Positions 24,165-37,860 are shown, counted from the first letter of the stretch. The stretch is DNA of 64,000 nucleotides from Trichoplusia ni (GCF_003590095.1 NC_039483.1:12586001-12650000); one strand, 5' to 3'. The notes: generated from the sequence alone by a model not told the origin. A program made the numbers and translations.

Positions 24165-27100
24165 GTTTATTTTTAATATTAGTAAAATTTATTTCATTAA
24201 AATTATTAATGAAACATGCATTATTTATCAGTACTTCATAAATAACTATAAAATTATAATGTATGGCAGTACACAGATACATAATGTAACAGAATAAATT
24301 GTATTCAGTGAACTAAATTCAATTATTTGTTACATACGTGACGTTCCGCACGAAGTGTTGAATTGGGAGCCAAGACCCATGCGTATTCCATTTTATAGAT
24401 CAAAACAACAAATAATTGAATCATTCAATTCCTATATTCATAAAATAATTTGTGCTAACGCAAAACACGTTATTGATGTTGGAAAGGTATCGTTTTGTAA
24501 CTAAATAGATTTTACGTCCCATGACATATAGTATTAATTTGGTCTGACAATTCCATTCCAATCATTTAAAAAAAAAACATTCACAATATCAGACAGTCAT
24601 ACTATATTGTTTTGAAATTATAATAATAATTATGAAATTGTTTGCCTCGCGGCTACTGTTCACTATCGTGAAATTACTGGTATCTACGTTAAATACTAGT
24701 AACAATGTTTAGTTTCGGCAAGAGAGCCAAGTCTATGCGAGTTTACTATAAGATCATTTTTACCCTTCATTGATATCTAATTACGACTTAAATCATTTGA
24801 AATATTTTATCAAAAACATCTCTATTTGTTTACTATCACACTTTATTATATTTAGATAAACAGATAATATTAATACCTCGGAATAAAATTATCTAACGAT
24901 TACATTTTGTAGGACACAGGATTAACTACTTAATGTTTTGTTGATTGTACCAAATTCGGTGTGTGTGGTCTTATCTTCGTATATCAAACGAATTTTGTTC
25001 CTGTTTCTTATGCGTAACTGTAATCATAATTTTAGGAAGTTTTAGAACAGTGTTCCAAAACTATTTTAATGGATAAAACGGCAGCGGTCTCTATCCTCTC
25101 CTCAGGTTAAAATATAGAGATAATGTTCTACGCCGTATAGGTACTGCACGCGTATAGTGAATTACATCACGTTATGTGACGTAGCAGTTCTAAACTAAAC
25201 TACACAATTAACTTTTTTTCAATTCAGCCTATCGAGGTTAACTGTTAGACATAAGCCTCTTGCAAATCGCGCCATAACACTCCTTGTTCCGCTTTCCGCA
25301 TCCAGTCCAAGCCAGCTGCCTTTCTTCGTAATAAATTGCGAAACTTTATTTTTCATCGCCAAAAAAATAATTTTGGATACATCAAATTATACGTTCAAAA
25401 CAAACATAAAGAAAAAAAATACATTATGGTCTTCACCAAGTAAAATTGAGGATAAACGAACCAGGAAGTCGTACCAATGGATCGTATTAACTCTCATATA
25501 ATATTGAAGTGTATTAGGTAGACCGGTCAAGCTTCAACAACACCTACGGGCACCATAAATGATTCATTGCCGGCCGATTGATTTTATGTCAGCCTTACAG
25601 ACGTATGGTACCATTTACTCCAAAACAATTCCAATACGGATCGCATGCTATATTTAAACCGTTGTAATAAATGGAGTAGGATCGCGCTGGTAATCTTTCC
25701 TTAATGACGCCGTTCGACGCAGCTTCAGTTTCAGAACACGGTTGCTTTTTTTTGCTCGGTTTTCTTTGACATTTACTTTGATGCCTTTTAAAAGCATTTG
25801 TATAAGCGATACAGCGATTTTTTATAGCGGATTATAAATAGAAGGTTTCGTCTATAATCGTGTGAGTTACCGAGATGTTTTGACTTTGTAAAATGTTAAC
25901 TATTGGATCTATTTTTGGCAGTATTTGCTCTTATTTAGAGATTTATATGAAATCTTTTGAATAGAGGCAAAATCTGCTATTATATCATCGTCATCATCAT
26001 AGTACGGTTTCATCAAAATATTTAAAGGAAAACAACTCTACAAGACTTACACTGTCCATAAATGCAGTTTTCTTCTCAAGGCCTTCCGTATCGATTGTTA
26101 TTATATATATATCTCTCTCCTACCGTTACATAAGATGAATATTAAATATTATGCTGACATTTAAATGCGTATGCAAACAGTTGTAAATTTATCACATTAC
26201 TCAAAGACTATTTGAGTAATGGTGTTTAGTCTGGCGTTTCTATATAATTATGATTATTGTTGAACAGTTCAGGTTTATTATAAGATCAAACTCCTAGATT
26301 TAAAATTTGTTGTAATTAGTGACCGTTTGTGAGTACGTTGAATTTCGTTCCTATTTGTTTCAATTTGTTTCTTTCCTTTATTTTTATTTCATTTATATGC
26401 ATATAGGTATAATTCAACTATTGTAATTTGTGTTATTTCATTAAAATAATATTTCACATTATTTACATATCACGAATATTTGTGTAACAGTATTATCAAA
26501 TTGTTTATCGTGTACGTATACATACGGTATCATACAGTTTAGTCGGTCACCGGTAGACTCGTAGCAATTGCCCCATTTGTCATTTCCGTGAGCTGAATAT
26601 CGGCCAGTTTGAATATTACCGATGTATCAAGAGATCCAAAATTGATACTACGTCAGCTTTGTAGTCCGAATGATCTATAAACGTTTGTTTTAGAGATCAA
26701 CGTCCCATCTCGTATGCGATACTTCAGTATATTTCAATTGTTAATTAGCTTTTTATTAAGAAATATGAAAAAATATCTAAGATTCATAAATATAATGTTC
26801 AGTTAAAATAGACTGGGAATTCTAGAGGACGTATAATAAAATTATCTATTCATCAGGACTCTCAGTTAGAGATAAATGTTTTCTCTAGATAAATACTGTC
26901 ACGCTGAGTAGAAAAAAATCGCAATGCTTGCTGCTCACCAAAGCGCATTTAGTTTTTAAATTTCTTAAAAGCCTTAATTCAGTGACGATTTGCTAGTCAA
27001 AAACCTTTTGCGATAGGCATAAAGATACAATACTCATAATACGGCCCAATTGTAAACTAGATGATCGACCGTAAATTGAAAGTTATGACATTTCTTATGC

Positions 27101-30100
27101 GCACTTTAATGCTTTCAGAAAATAAACACATCTCGCCGGATGTAATAAAGCAATTTAAAATTTGTGTAAACATTGCAAGATGCTTGTATCCATATAACAA
27201 AATTACCATAAATCGTTTAATACTGTTTACAAGAGTGGTTTAATAGCGTGCATTATTTCACCCTTGTTTTTGTAACGATGAAACTCAATTTGGAAATGGC
27301 TGCCCCGATCTCAATGCTTAATCGAATCACTTGAAACAAAAATGAATATTGTTTTTATTTACGATACAATTTTTTCAATAATAGTCGACGAATGAGTCCA
27401 TTTCCATTTATATAAAGTATAATTACGTGAAAAAGTGTCACAATATGCTAATGTATCGTCTATTTATGTTGAGTACAATAATCTTCCACATTAACACGCA
27501 AGAATAAAAATAACTGTAATTTACCAAAACACACAGTGTTATTTTTATTGCGGTCACAATGTTAGACCAACAACTGAATAAAACATGTAATATGCTATAT
27601 CTTTAGCATATAAACTAGTTATATATAGTATGCAGATTCTTAACGTTTATGTTTTATCGTTACGATGGTAAACATTTTTGAAGTGTTCTCTGTATTAAAG
27701 ATTATGCTTTTTATAAGTATATTATAAAACATATTTGTTTGCTGACTATTCTTTGTACCAAAAATTTCATTCATGCATTTATAGCTAAACAATCATTAAG
27801 CATTGCAGAGCGGTTGAAAGCGCTGAAAGCTCTGCTAGGTACGATTATTTGTTTTTAAAGAAAAAGACTAAACATCGCCTGTTGGGAATTGTTGTGCTCA
27901 GGGGCTTGGTCATAAAAGCGGCATGAAGGACGTCCGCCGTGCTTACACAGCTCCGCCGCAGGTTTCCGCTGCAGGCCTCGGCTCAAAGCGTCTTGCATGC
28001 CGTATGAATGACCGGCGACATCGTGTTCGCCGACTTACCCGCATCAAAGTCCATATGACTCTTTGATGTCGCGTTGTCATACAGAAAATCGCTTTGCCAG
28101 CGTTCACGTCGCATCCGATTCTCGATAAAACGACTGTAGGGCTTAAAACAATAAAGACTCAGACAAACTGTGACAAGAGCAAGAATTCTGCCTTCCGAAA
28201 GAAATAAAATTTACAGCTCAAACTGATCTCGGAAATGTTACGGGAAAAGTGTAATTTCCCTGAAGAGACGAGGTGCTGTAAAAGAACAGAGCACTTTCAT
28301 TTGTGAATGATAGTTCATTAGGTGTCGGGGCGTGACTAATGATGTCAGCTCCATACACTAGAAACAACTAAGGTTCCATTTACTAAAGTGCTTATTAAAC
28401 TTCCAGAACCAGGCGCCTTATGTGAAAAGTCTTCGTCTAAAATTCTTTACGTGCAGTGTCCCCTCGCTAATAACTTAATGGAGTCCGTTATGAAAAGCCC
28501 GGTCGCGGTCTGAAACAAAACAAATGTACGTGCCTATTTTTAATATTTCATGATGCGAACGATGCTTTTTCTAGCGGACTTTTGTTCTTTTTCTCGAAGT
28601 CACTCGCTTTTTAATGAAACGCACGTCGTAAGCGGGGGAACGGATACGGTAGCCTTTCAAAGGAATTGTGGGAGAGAGCATAATATATATGTATCGGAGT
28701 GCTCTTAGCGTATCGAGTGGATGAGTCTCCACATTTCCGCGGCAGACTCGCTTGGCTTGCATGTCTAGTGTAACATATGATGCCGTTTACGAGTTCGTAC
28801 CTACTCTCGAAACGTTTGTGACTCACAGCCGCAGATAAACGTTTGTAAACAAAGTTCATGATTAAAAATAGAGTGTTTTGATGTTGTAAATATTTGTAGA
28901 GAATTTAAGCTACATTCGAAATGGATCGCGTGTAAAACTGCTTACGAGGTACCTATACAAAGTCAACTTGAACAAATCATATATTTTCTAATAGCATAGC
29001 TATATTTATAAATGTTTAGTGGTAACTGGATAGTGGACTTGGTAACATTAGCAATTATTCGTGTACTGTGCGGTCTAGGACAGAACGGGATGATCCAAAT
29101 GGTATTTACGAAATGTCAACATAAATCTTTGCTTTTACGATCATCGTCGATAAAAAGTGAAAAAGAATTAGTGATTATTTCAGGCGTACAAAACTAGAAC
29201 TATTTTATGCGTTTTCTTTATCAGGATAATCAATTTCGTAATTTCCTGTTTCTCAGACAAACGTAGACGATTTTACCTACATTTCTACAGCAATTTCAAA
29301 AGCTCACGTAAAATATTTGTTCTGCGGAAAGGTCACCAACAACTAGATTTCGTAGACATCTGACTACTTCCAGATAAAAGTATACAAATGCATAAAATTG
29401 TATATTTACATACCGCAGTACATTTGCGGTATAAATTGCATTTGAATACACAACTGTGTTCTTCGTACAGCCCGGGCTTAGTATTGACATGGGCTCTTCG
29501 TGAATTGTACGGTACTCGCTTGTTTTGTTTGGAACATCTATTGTTAGTGTCGGTCATTGACGTATGTCAGGTTTATTCCATTCATAAAATGAAATACAGT
29601 AGCCAACTACAACACTATTCACCGCATTGTAACACCAATTACCGACCGGAAAATCTGTTTTACCGACTAATATAATACTGATTGTTGTTTTGAAATAAAT
29701 AGTACGTTAAACCTTTTACGAATGTTCTAATTGCATTTCCCAAGCTAAAATGGCCCCGTTTTATATTATGTAGGCCAGAGAATACTGTTTTAGATTTAGT
29801 TTCGCTGTGGAGTAGAAGATACGATATTGCCGCTGTCATTCTGTCACCACTGTAATGAATGAGCCTGCTTTTATGTCAGCGAGCCTATTTAGCTAATAAC
29901 AGTGCATTTGAAATGATTTTACAGTAATTAAGGCTGCAAATACGACTCTAGTAAATTGTATTTGGTTCTCCAAGAAGAATAAATATAGAATATCGAATTT
30001 AAATATCTGATTTTTTGAGATTTTGTTCCCTTAGTTAACGTCGCGAGTTTTCACTCGCTAGTCGAATGAACGCAGTTACAGCAGTTGTTACAGACAATCA

Positions 30101-32890
30101 GAAGTATGACGTACGGGCAATTGAGTTGCGAAGGTCAGATGACAGTCAGGTTGATCAAACTCGCGATGGCTCGAGGGAGGTATGGACTGCACGACACTAT
30201 CATTGAGGAATTCCCTTAGTTTAGTTTGCATATATCGTACGAGAAGACATAGAAATTAACATTGTTATAATACGTATAATAATAATACTAAATCATAATC
30301 AATAATAAAAAGTGGCCGTAATCAATTGATCGTGGAATTTCGAAAACTGTTCTAAAATTTCCAAATTTAACTTGCAAATTTCGTACTTACCGCAGTGTTC
30401 GTTAAGTAATAGATATAATAGGTAAGGAACCCTTCTCCAAACCAACACGTCATGGTAAACAATTTGTAAACGCCCTGTATTCCGACATGACTCGTGAAAT
30501 TCAAACCCTTTGTCAGTTACCTTATTTGTAAAAGTGTTTTTTGCATTTATTTAAATGTTTGTAAAAATAACTAGAGAATTGGTGGAAATCAATTCATTAT
30601 TCTTACATCATATAAAGTCTTAGGCATCACAGGAAAATCTAATTCAACATAATGTACAAATAATAAAAATTATAATACGTGTACATTATAAACCTAGAAA
30701 GTTTATTTTATTTCTTACCTTTAAATGGAATCCTAAAGAAAAGAGAATGTAAAAGCCACAAAGTTCATTAATAGTTATTCGTAACAATGCAATAACGCTC
30801 ATATTTTGCATTTCATGAAACTAAACACTCATAAACTTCATCCGCTAGATGGAAAAGTTTTTCCTTGTAAAAATGAGGTTATACAGCAAAGTTGGAAAAC
30901 AAGTGACGTGCTTAGTTTTGCTCAAAAGGTCTATTCGGATATTCGAAGGATATCTATTCGGCTGCCGAGACGACAGTTTGTGTGTATTTAATTGACTATT
31001 ACTTACCTTTTTTGTATGAAAAGAGGTATAAATAGGGCAAATGATCCCCTCTTTGGAACGTTTTCAGCCGTTGGACGTTTATTGGATTAGCCCGTGGCTC
31101 GTGTAGCAGAATGTATTTTTTGACATTGAAAGGATTTTTGGGATTTATTTAAGGTATACAATATTATACCTTAATATTGCTTTATGAAGCGGAGATAAGG
31201 TCGATTGTCGAAACTAGATGAGATGATCCTCGTATGATTAGATTCGAAACTACCTTTACAATAAATGTTATGACGTATATTATACTTTGATAAAAGACGA
31301 CCAGCAACGCAACGTTTAATATATTGCACGAGGGAGTCGTAACTTTCAATTGCAGGCGTCTTAATATGATTGATATTATGTTTCTAACCGGTATACAACC
31401 AAAGAACTAGACGAAAGCGAAATTTACTACTACGAATCCGCGAGATCAGATTGAATGGCATATAGCTGAATGTCAGACATTAAATTAAATTCTTATAACT
31501 TATACTCTCAATTAACAAGGCCTCTGCGAGTGAATCATGTGATGGGGATATCGAAATACCTATTAACATGTTCGCGAGTTAGGGAAATTTAATTTACGCG
31601 TTTCAAGCCGTATAGATTGCCAGTCTCTTTTTAAGCTAGCATTTCATTGCCTACTATGAAAAGTAGAGAGACTATTCACTGTTCAGTTAGCACCGTACTG
31701 GGAAATACATTCGAAAAGATTGAAGTATCCGCGGTCTGTTTCCAAGTTATTCGCTTTGGAAAGCACAATGTTGGAAGTAATTACTTGGGGCCGACGTGAG
31801 ACGAATATGTAGCGACTAGGGTGGTTGGCTTTCAGGTGTTCAGTTGTAATTGAATTATTACCGCAAATAAATTATAAACAGAATAAACGCAATGTGAATA
31901 CATAAGTGTGGTGTTTTCAGTTGAAATTAATTTCCTTTATGCAAAGTAGGAAAATAAAACGACGGCAGTATGAGCTGACTTCTAAATTGTCTGAGCTGTC
32001 TTGACGTAAATATAACTTATTGGTACTTTCTTGATATATAAGTATATCAGTATATCAATATTTAATATTTTCAGATATTCAGTAATATATATTAATGTGT
32101 TATTCAAACGTGGGAATGATCCGACATTATGTTGTCGCATAAAAAGTATTATGTTTAATAGGCGAGTTTTCAGGCTAATAGCCATTCTTGGTATCCCTTG
32201 TTCGGCAGATTTACGATGTACTAAACCACAAGCGTTCCAATTCGCCGCCATTTTTCTTTCACCGACAATATTAAAATTTATTCGAATTAAGCGGATTGAG
32301 GGATTTACGCATAATATATACCAGATTTGAAAGCATTGACACCCATTTTGAGGATTTCTTTGTTTAAAAATGCATCATTTTCCTTTTTATAACTCCGATT
32401 TGTGAAAGATATTAACTGAGTCTGCGAAATTAAATGTGCTTTGAACAGACTTCGAGACCATTCAGAAAATATTACTTAATGCTTTCAATGAAGTCATATC
32501 TTTCGATACCCTTATCCCATTAAGACGTATTACTTCACTCAAAAAGTTTTGTACAGCATGATGCCTATAAACAACATTGTGTCTAAAAGATAAAGTGATG
32601 GTATCAAAGGAAAAGGGCCTTTCTTTATAATACTTAAGTTACCTGAATGTGACAAACACTTATGGATCGCTCTCAGACGGCGTACTTGGGTCTAACGCAG
32701 ATTGCTCTAGGGACAGATATACTAAGTACCTAACGTCTTGGATAATTCAAGTAATATCATATAATATCAGTCCTTTGAAAGAATGTTTATAACTTGATCA
32801 CTGTTTCTTTTAATAGGTATATGTTACCCCTTCCTCTACGACCTCATTTTCTTTTAAGTTCAACAATAGTAGTATCAAACTCATAGATAT
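24165..32890. other. AT-rich noncoding stretch
   Basis: No supported exon. A 10-bp-arm hairpin lies at 26196-26220 (ATTACTCAAA and its complement around GACTA) and an 8-bp-arm one at 29410-29432. A GC-richer block at 27780-28140 with several small inverted repeats is annotated separately. Plus- and minus-strand frames of 60-104 codons in this stretch (for example 28571-28859, 29388-29675 and 31982-32330) overlap each other on opposite strands and look like chance frames. Confidence 0.5.
27780..28140. repeat. GC-richer foldback-like block, probable old mobile element
   Basis: The block stands out by GC content and by clustered short inverted repeats. GCATCAAAG at about 28040 pairs with CTTTGATG at about 28062, and GCGGTTGAAAGCGCTGAAAG near 27811 is itself repetitive. 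CGACATCGTG/GATGTCGCG-like strings recur. The style resembles non-autonomous moth elements with CGC-rich ends, but I could not define termini or a target-site duplication. It is not coding in any convincing frame. Confidence 0.3.
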
Positions 32891-32899
32891 TTATGTAAA

Positions 32900-33023
32900 A
32901 TGTATTCTAAGAAATGTTGTACCGACTGCCTTGTTAGCCCCGTGGTTGCAAACGCGGATGTCGAGCTGTCTGAGAAATCGTTACCGGATTTCATGTTTAA
33001 GAAATTCTTCGCGCAACATCAAA
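32900..33023 (+). CDS. Candidate first coding exon, acyl-CoA synthetase (4CL/luciferase-like) N-terminus
   Basis: An ATG at 32900 with context GTAAAATGT opens 41 codons and ends at CAA A|GTAAGT, a consensus donor, leaving phase 1. Third positions are GC-richer than the flanks. The peptide has LVSPVVANADVELSEKSLPD followed by FMFKKFFAQHQ. This fits the N-terminal pattern of insect 4-coumarate:CoA-ligase/luciferin-monooxygenase-like enzymes: a short leader, then a '-SLxDfmf-k-f--hp-kia-' helix just before the AMP-binding domain. Those enzymes activate carboxylic acids with ATP and CoA, often in peroxisomes. An upstream acceptor (CTCATTTTCTTTTAAG, ending at 32858) could make this a second exon with 5'UTR. 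No downstream exons with AMP-binding motifs were found, so it may be the start of a gene running past the window, or a fragment. The family assignment is inferred from pattern memory. Confidence 0.45.
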
Positions 33024-34663
33024 GTAAGTTCTACGTAGTTCTCTATTTTATAAATGACAATAGAACCGCCCTCTACGCGGAACTTGGATAGTACGAAAGA
33101 GTCAAGTCTTGTTTTAAATATGGAGTCAAAGAAAATTAACGAATTGTATATTAATGCATTTGTTTTAATGTCCTATTTATACATATATTGTCCCAGGATA
33201 TATTATTTGACTGAGTTATGTGAAAGATTTTGTTTAAGTTCACCAAGCTTTAAGGAAAACAAGTAGTAACGAGTGCAATTTGATTGATCGATTCAAGGCC
33301 ACGTTAGAAGTAATACCTATCGTATGTACTAGAGCGTCGTATGTGCCGTATTATATCAGTGAAATTGCATAGAGGTATGTTTGGTGCGCGTAAGTTACCA
33401 TCTATGAGGAATCTATAAGGACGTATTGCTATGGTTAAAACACTTTGTACAAGTATAATAAAGTAGGTCAAGACTTGTTCGAATAGTTCTTATAAGCGTG
33501 ATAATATAAAAAGTAGAACATCTAGAGAAATGTCCTTATTACAGACCGTTAAGCATTTTAAAAAGCGATTTAGCATCTCATACTTACGAAGACTCATGAC
33601 TATGTATGGAGTCTGAATAACTTAAGAGTGGAAACGTATTTTACGATTTGGTTTTCTGCAGTTTCTTTATTTCAATCGGTATTTTGATATTTACGCCACA
33701 CGTCCGCATACTATTCGTGCAGTCTAATTGTAAAATTTGAGGGAAGTTTCCTTATCAACACTCAGTGTTTCATTGCTATTTACAGAAGATAGCCTACACA
33801 TGTTTGTATTAAGGTATAGCACTCATTAGGCTAATAAATAGCCACGCATGCAATAAGCTTCCCTTTGTGTTTCCTCATACTCTCAGCAGTCACAGCTCAA
33901 CGTTGTCAGTTCATTATGCAAACAGGTTATTTGTAAAAAGCCTCCATTGTTCTGAGTTATCGTTGTTCTACTCATAGCCAAATGTTATGTCAGGAGACAG
34001 TTTTAAAAAGCTGCTATTCCGGGCATAACCAATTTCGTTATAAACGTTTTTGTAAGTCAACTTTTAATCCAGCCTTTGTTAGAAATTTAATTGTAAGCCG
34101 AAATGTCAGCGAATTTTGACGGCAGAAATAAAAGCTAAGTCAGGTTTAATTAATTGTATATTGAAATACGTACGTTCAACATATTTCAGTTTTCTGTGAC
34201 ACAAATAAGAGGATCAAACGTTTTACAAACAATTAAATTAACATCGCAAAATGAAGTATTTTGTTGAATATTTTATTAATATATTTGTTAGACAAAATGG
34301 GGGTTCATTAAATGATAAATTGTGCTTCAAAATATTATTATATTTTTTTCGGAGAAATGTAAGTTCTGTATTAAACTATTGGAATAATTTCTACTTTATT
34401 TCATAAGAAAATCATTGTTTCAATGTAGCAAATTAAATTTTGATTGGTCTGGCAAAATGACTACTGTAAACAATCTGTGGGTGTATTATACGTGGGTGGT
34501 CACGGTTCACCTTTCCTTTATTCCTGGAGGTGTATTTATTTATGACCTCTCACAATGAATAAAGTTTAGTATCTAATAAGCAGAAGTACAAAATAAATAT
34601 ATATTTCATTGAAAGAGCAAAGGAAAGTCGAATTCATAATTTCGTGTTTCTATCTACACATTT

Positions 34664-34870
34664 TTAGGTTTCCCGTACTATGAGAGTAAAAACGGAACTT
34701 AAGCGCCTCTGGATCTGTCTGTCCATCGGTGCGTATGTCATCAACGTCTCAAGAATCTTGATAGCTAGGCGGTTGAAGATTTTTGCATTTGTTTTATCGC
34801 TTTAACAACAAATACCAAACAATAGAAAACTTTGTTAAGCATCAATTGGTAAGGTAATATGATGGGTGAG
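34664..34870 (-). repeat. Interspersed repeat, family A, copy 2 (decayed)
   Basis: It reads TTAGGTTTCCCGTACTATGA, GTAAAAACGG, then CTGTCTGTCCATC. This is the reverse complement of the family's end (CCGTTTTTACCC...GTACGGAACCCTAA) and of its GACGGACAGACAG segment. The distal part also keeps the family's internal ACAACAAATACCAAA stretch. The 5' end is not clear. Confidence 0.6.
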
Positions 34871-35998
34871 GTATTTTTTGTTAACATGTTATATTTAGCT
34901 TATTTGTACAGAAGCCTTAATATAGCGTGTCCCATTCTCACGTCATAGATTTTTTTAGCAAATTAACCATTTAATTTGCGACAACCCACGGTAAACTAGA
35001 GTGGTGATCAATGCTTAAAATCTTCCTTATACGGAAAGTACACAGGGCAAGTATTATTTTTAAAATCGCGTCATATTATTTTTTGCGACACTACAGAACA
35101 AATCTTAAAATAAAATATATGAAAATCTTTCTTCTTGGTGTTCAGATTTCTGTTGAACTCTAAGACTCTGACTATGGTTGGCTTACAATAGGAGCATAGC
35201 TTGAAACCGCATCTTGGCAACGCACGCATACCACCCAAATACTTGTGGTTTTCAGGTATGCACTAGATTGGGTGCTGAAGTGACTGACAACCAATCGTCC
35301 ATCGACTCTACACTATGAAGTTTAGATATGATTGTTATTTTCTTGTTTCTCGACTCTCGTTACGATTTTCTGATCTGATAATTAGGTAACTAGCGAGATA
35401 TATTATGAAAGTGAAAACACACGTTACGAACTTGAAAAAAAATGCTGATACTAATAAATTCAAACTCTACATATCATTTCAAATGAAACATAATTACAAT
35501 AATTTGAACCCTAAGTACGTTTAAGGTTTGCTGAACAAACTTCTTAACGGAACGCAAAATTATTTCTTTACGACTGAAATTTCCAGAATAACTCCCGCAA
35601 AATGTCAAACAACCATTTAAGTTAAATGATGTTTGTTGCACAATTTTGCATTGACTAAGTTTCGCTGTAGTTACTTGTTTACCTCGTGGCCTACTTATGT
35701 TCCGAGATTTATAGTGCAAGATGAGAAAGATGAAGCATCTAGTTAGGAGCACCGTTATTCATGTTTCAGGTGGTTTTATTTTGTAGTAGAATGGGAAATT
35801 TTTCCTGTCCGGGTTTTTCCTCTCTCGGTTTTTCGACTGTAAGAAAAATTACCACGGATGTATTTTTTTTAATTTTCATGGAATTTTTCCGTCTTGTTTT
35901 GGATGAAAATTAACGGCTCTACATAATTTCGTTTACGTAAAGTAATTATTCTTTTGACGTATTAGTTCCTTGTCATTCTTACTATTTCTGTATCCTTA

Positions 35999-36169
35999 TT
36001 AAATGATGTAACGGTTTACTCACGCGTATTTATCGGGGTAGCGAGCGGCGGGATCGCGAGCCGACTCGCGATCCCGCCGCGTCTGCTCATGATTAAGGAC
36101 TCCGGTTGGGTCCGAAACTAGTCGGGCTACCCCGATAAATACGCGTGAGTAAACCGTTACATCATTTAA
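35999..36169. mobile_element. 171-bp TTAA-flanked MITE, copy 1, with perfect terminal inverted repeats
   Basis: The element runs from TTAA to TTAA (35999-36002 and 36166-36169). Its ends are perfect inverted repeats: ATGATGTAACGGTTTACTCA, continued CGCGTATTTATCGGGGTAGC, reappears exactly in reverse at the right end. Counting the flanking bases, the match is 47 bp (35996-36042 against 36126-36172). Inside the left half is a second perfect hairpin, GCGGCGGGATCGCGAG (36045-36060) with its complement at 36065-36080 and a 4-base loop. There is no reading frame. TTAA target duplications are typical of piggyBac-mobilised elements; the superfamily assignment is inferred. Perfect arms suggest recent insertion compared with the copy at 56322. 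Confidence 0.85.
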
Positions 36170-36727
36170 TAATGAATCATTTTCACGACAGTTACTATCA
36201 AAATATTCCTGTATCCGTCTTCTACTGAATGGATCTTCGATATACATTGGCTGGTGAAAGAATATTTTAAATATTACAATGTAGGTATGTAATACATTTT
36301 CATTTTTAAAACAAGCAATATACGTCGAATAATAAAGGCAAAGACGTAAGAAAGCTCGCATATCAAGTTCAATATAACAGTTATGGGACCATTAAAAAGA
36401 TATCTTGGAATGGGCCATAACTGGCAGGAAAACCTCTTTAAATTGGCATATGAAGGTACATATTCTGAACAATTTACAACGTTAAAAACTTGTAGTATCA
36501 ATTTTTTTACAAATCGGTATATTTAGCAAATAGGGCACGGTCAAATAGCTATTTCTGAGTGACAGAAAAGTTAGTTTATCATTAAGTCTGCACCTTTCTT
36601 CTTAAAAAACAGACCATACTGTTATACCTCCACCAAATAACCAACAAATAGTTCAGATTGTGCAAGATAGATGCCGCTCTACACTTTACTACTCCAATGT
36701 TTTACTTTAAGATGCGGCAGTGGGATT

Positions 36728-36835
36728 CTTGTATTCGGGTGTGATGAATTACCACACACTGACCAAATGCAGTAGACTTTACACGGGTGTTCAGGTTTAG
36801 TCAGTAAGACTCTGACACTACTTCCTTCCGCTTCC
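36728..36835 (-). repeat. Lepidopteran repeat fragment (GTCAGA/TGACTAAA family)
   Basis: On the minus strand the segment contains GTGTCAGAGTCTTACTGACT(AAA), ACACCCGTGTAAAGTC and GGTCAGTGTGTGGT, strings I recognise as a repeated sequence in moth genomes. The segment at 18340-18445 shares the GTCAGA core. No termini or coding capacity are visible. Confidence 0.5.
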
Positions 36836-37224
36836 TACCTTTCGTACTTAGTTGCAAAGTAGTTTATACATCTGTTGAAAGTTTGCTGCTCCAAATAGTC
36901 ACAACTGTTCAAGCAGGTGTCAATATCAGATTGTATAAAACATCGAAACGTGAAATCAGTTCATCGGGGAAACTGCGAAGTAACAGACTCCGTACAAACA
37001 AGTCACTAACAATATTAGTATAAGAAGCAGGGGAATGGAACTTATTTAATAACAATGTCATTATGTCTTCGTTTGGTCCCATTCCGAATTGCTCCAACAA
37101 AACATTTATTGACATTTTGACAACTTTGATCCTAATGAAACTTAATAATAGTTGTTTTTTTTTCAAAGAATATTGAAATATCTTATATTTTTAATATTAC
37201 ATTTTGCTGGTCTAGATTTCTTAT

Positions 37225-37385
37225 TAACCCCGACATAAAAGGTTGGGTGTTTGTCGTGTTTTTCTGTCTTTCTGTGGCACCACACCTCTCGAACTGATTG
37301 TTTCGTTTTGTATGAAAGTTTGTGTTCTTAGATATGTTTGATAAAAATCGGTCAAGCCATGTAAGAGTTCTGGGGGCTTTTAAGT
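37225..37385 (+). repeat. Interspersed repeat, family B ('ACCCCGAC'), copy 1
   Basis: It begins TTAACCCCGACATAAAAGGT, followed by TTCTGTCTTTCTGTGGCACC, CACCTCTCGAACTGATTG and a TTTGTATGAAAGT stretch. This order is that of a common lepidopteran short repeat with the consensus 'TTAACCCCGAC...TGTCTGTCTGTGGCA...CTCCNAAACGGAT...'. The copy at 58972-59155 is in the opposite orientation. Confidence 0.75.
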
Positions 37386-37860
37386 TTTACTATCGGTAAA
37401 ATAGTTTGTTACAATTGGTGTTAACTTAATTAAAACACAGCGTAATGCTCAAACTGTTTACTCCATCTACAATATATAGACAGACATTTGAAAAATAAAC
37501 TTAACCCGTACGTAATTTAATTTAGTGAATAGTAGATACTCACGTTAATGTTTAAGCTCAAGGAAATACTGGGCTGACCTTTACTGTAAGCAAGGCAAGG
37601 CAAATTGTACCGATATTGCAGGGCGCCGCTCAGCATAACTTACCGGCAGAAGTTTATAAGTAGAGCCGGCTTGTTCACCGCTCGCAAACTACATAATAAT
37701 CCGATTCTAGGAGTTAACTCCTGCAACGAACCCGGGGGATGATAGGCAGCTTAGTTTTATTAATTCTTTGGAAATGAGGCGAACAAAGCACTTTTATTGA
37801 CTCTATCTTGTAAAATTTGATGTGTGTTGTTGAGGTTAAGGCGAACCGTAACTAAAATCA

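Noticed and set aside
31027..31070. TATAAATAG with a downstream TTCAGCC
   Set aside because: The initiator-like site is about 39 bases away rather than about 30, no DPE or exon follows, and TATA-like strings are expected in AT-rich DNA.
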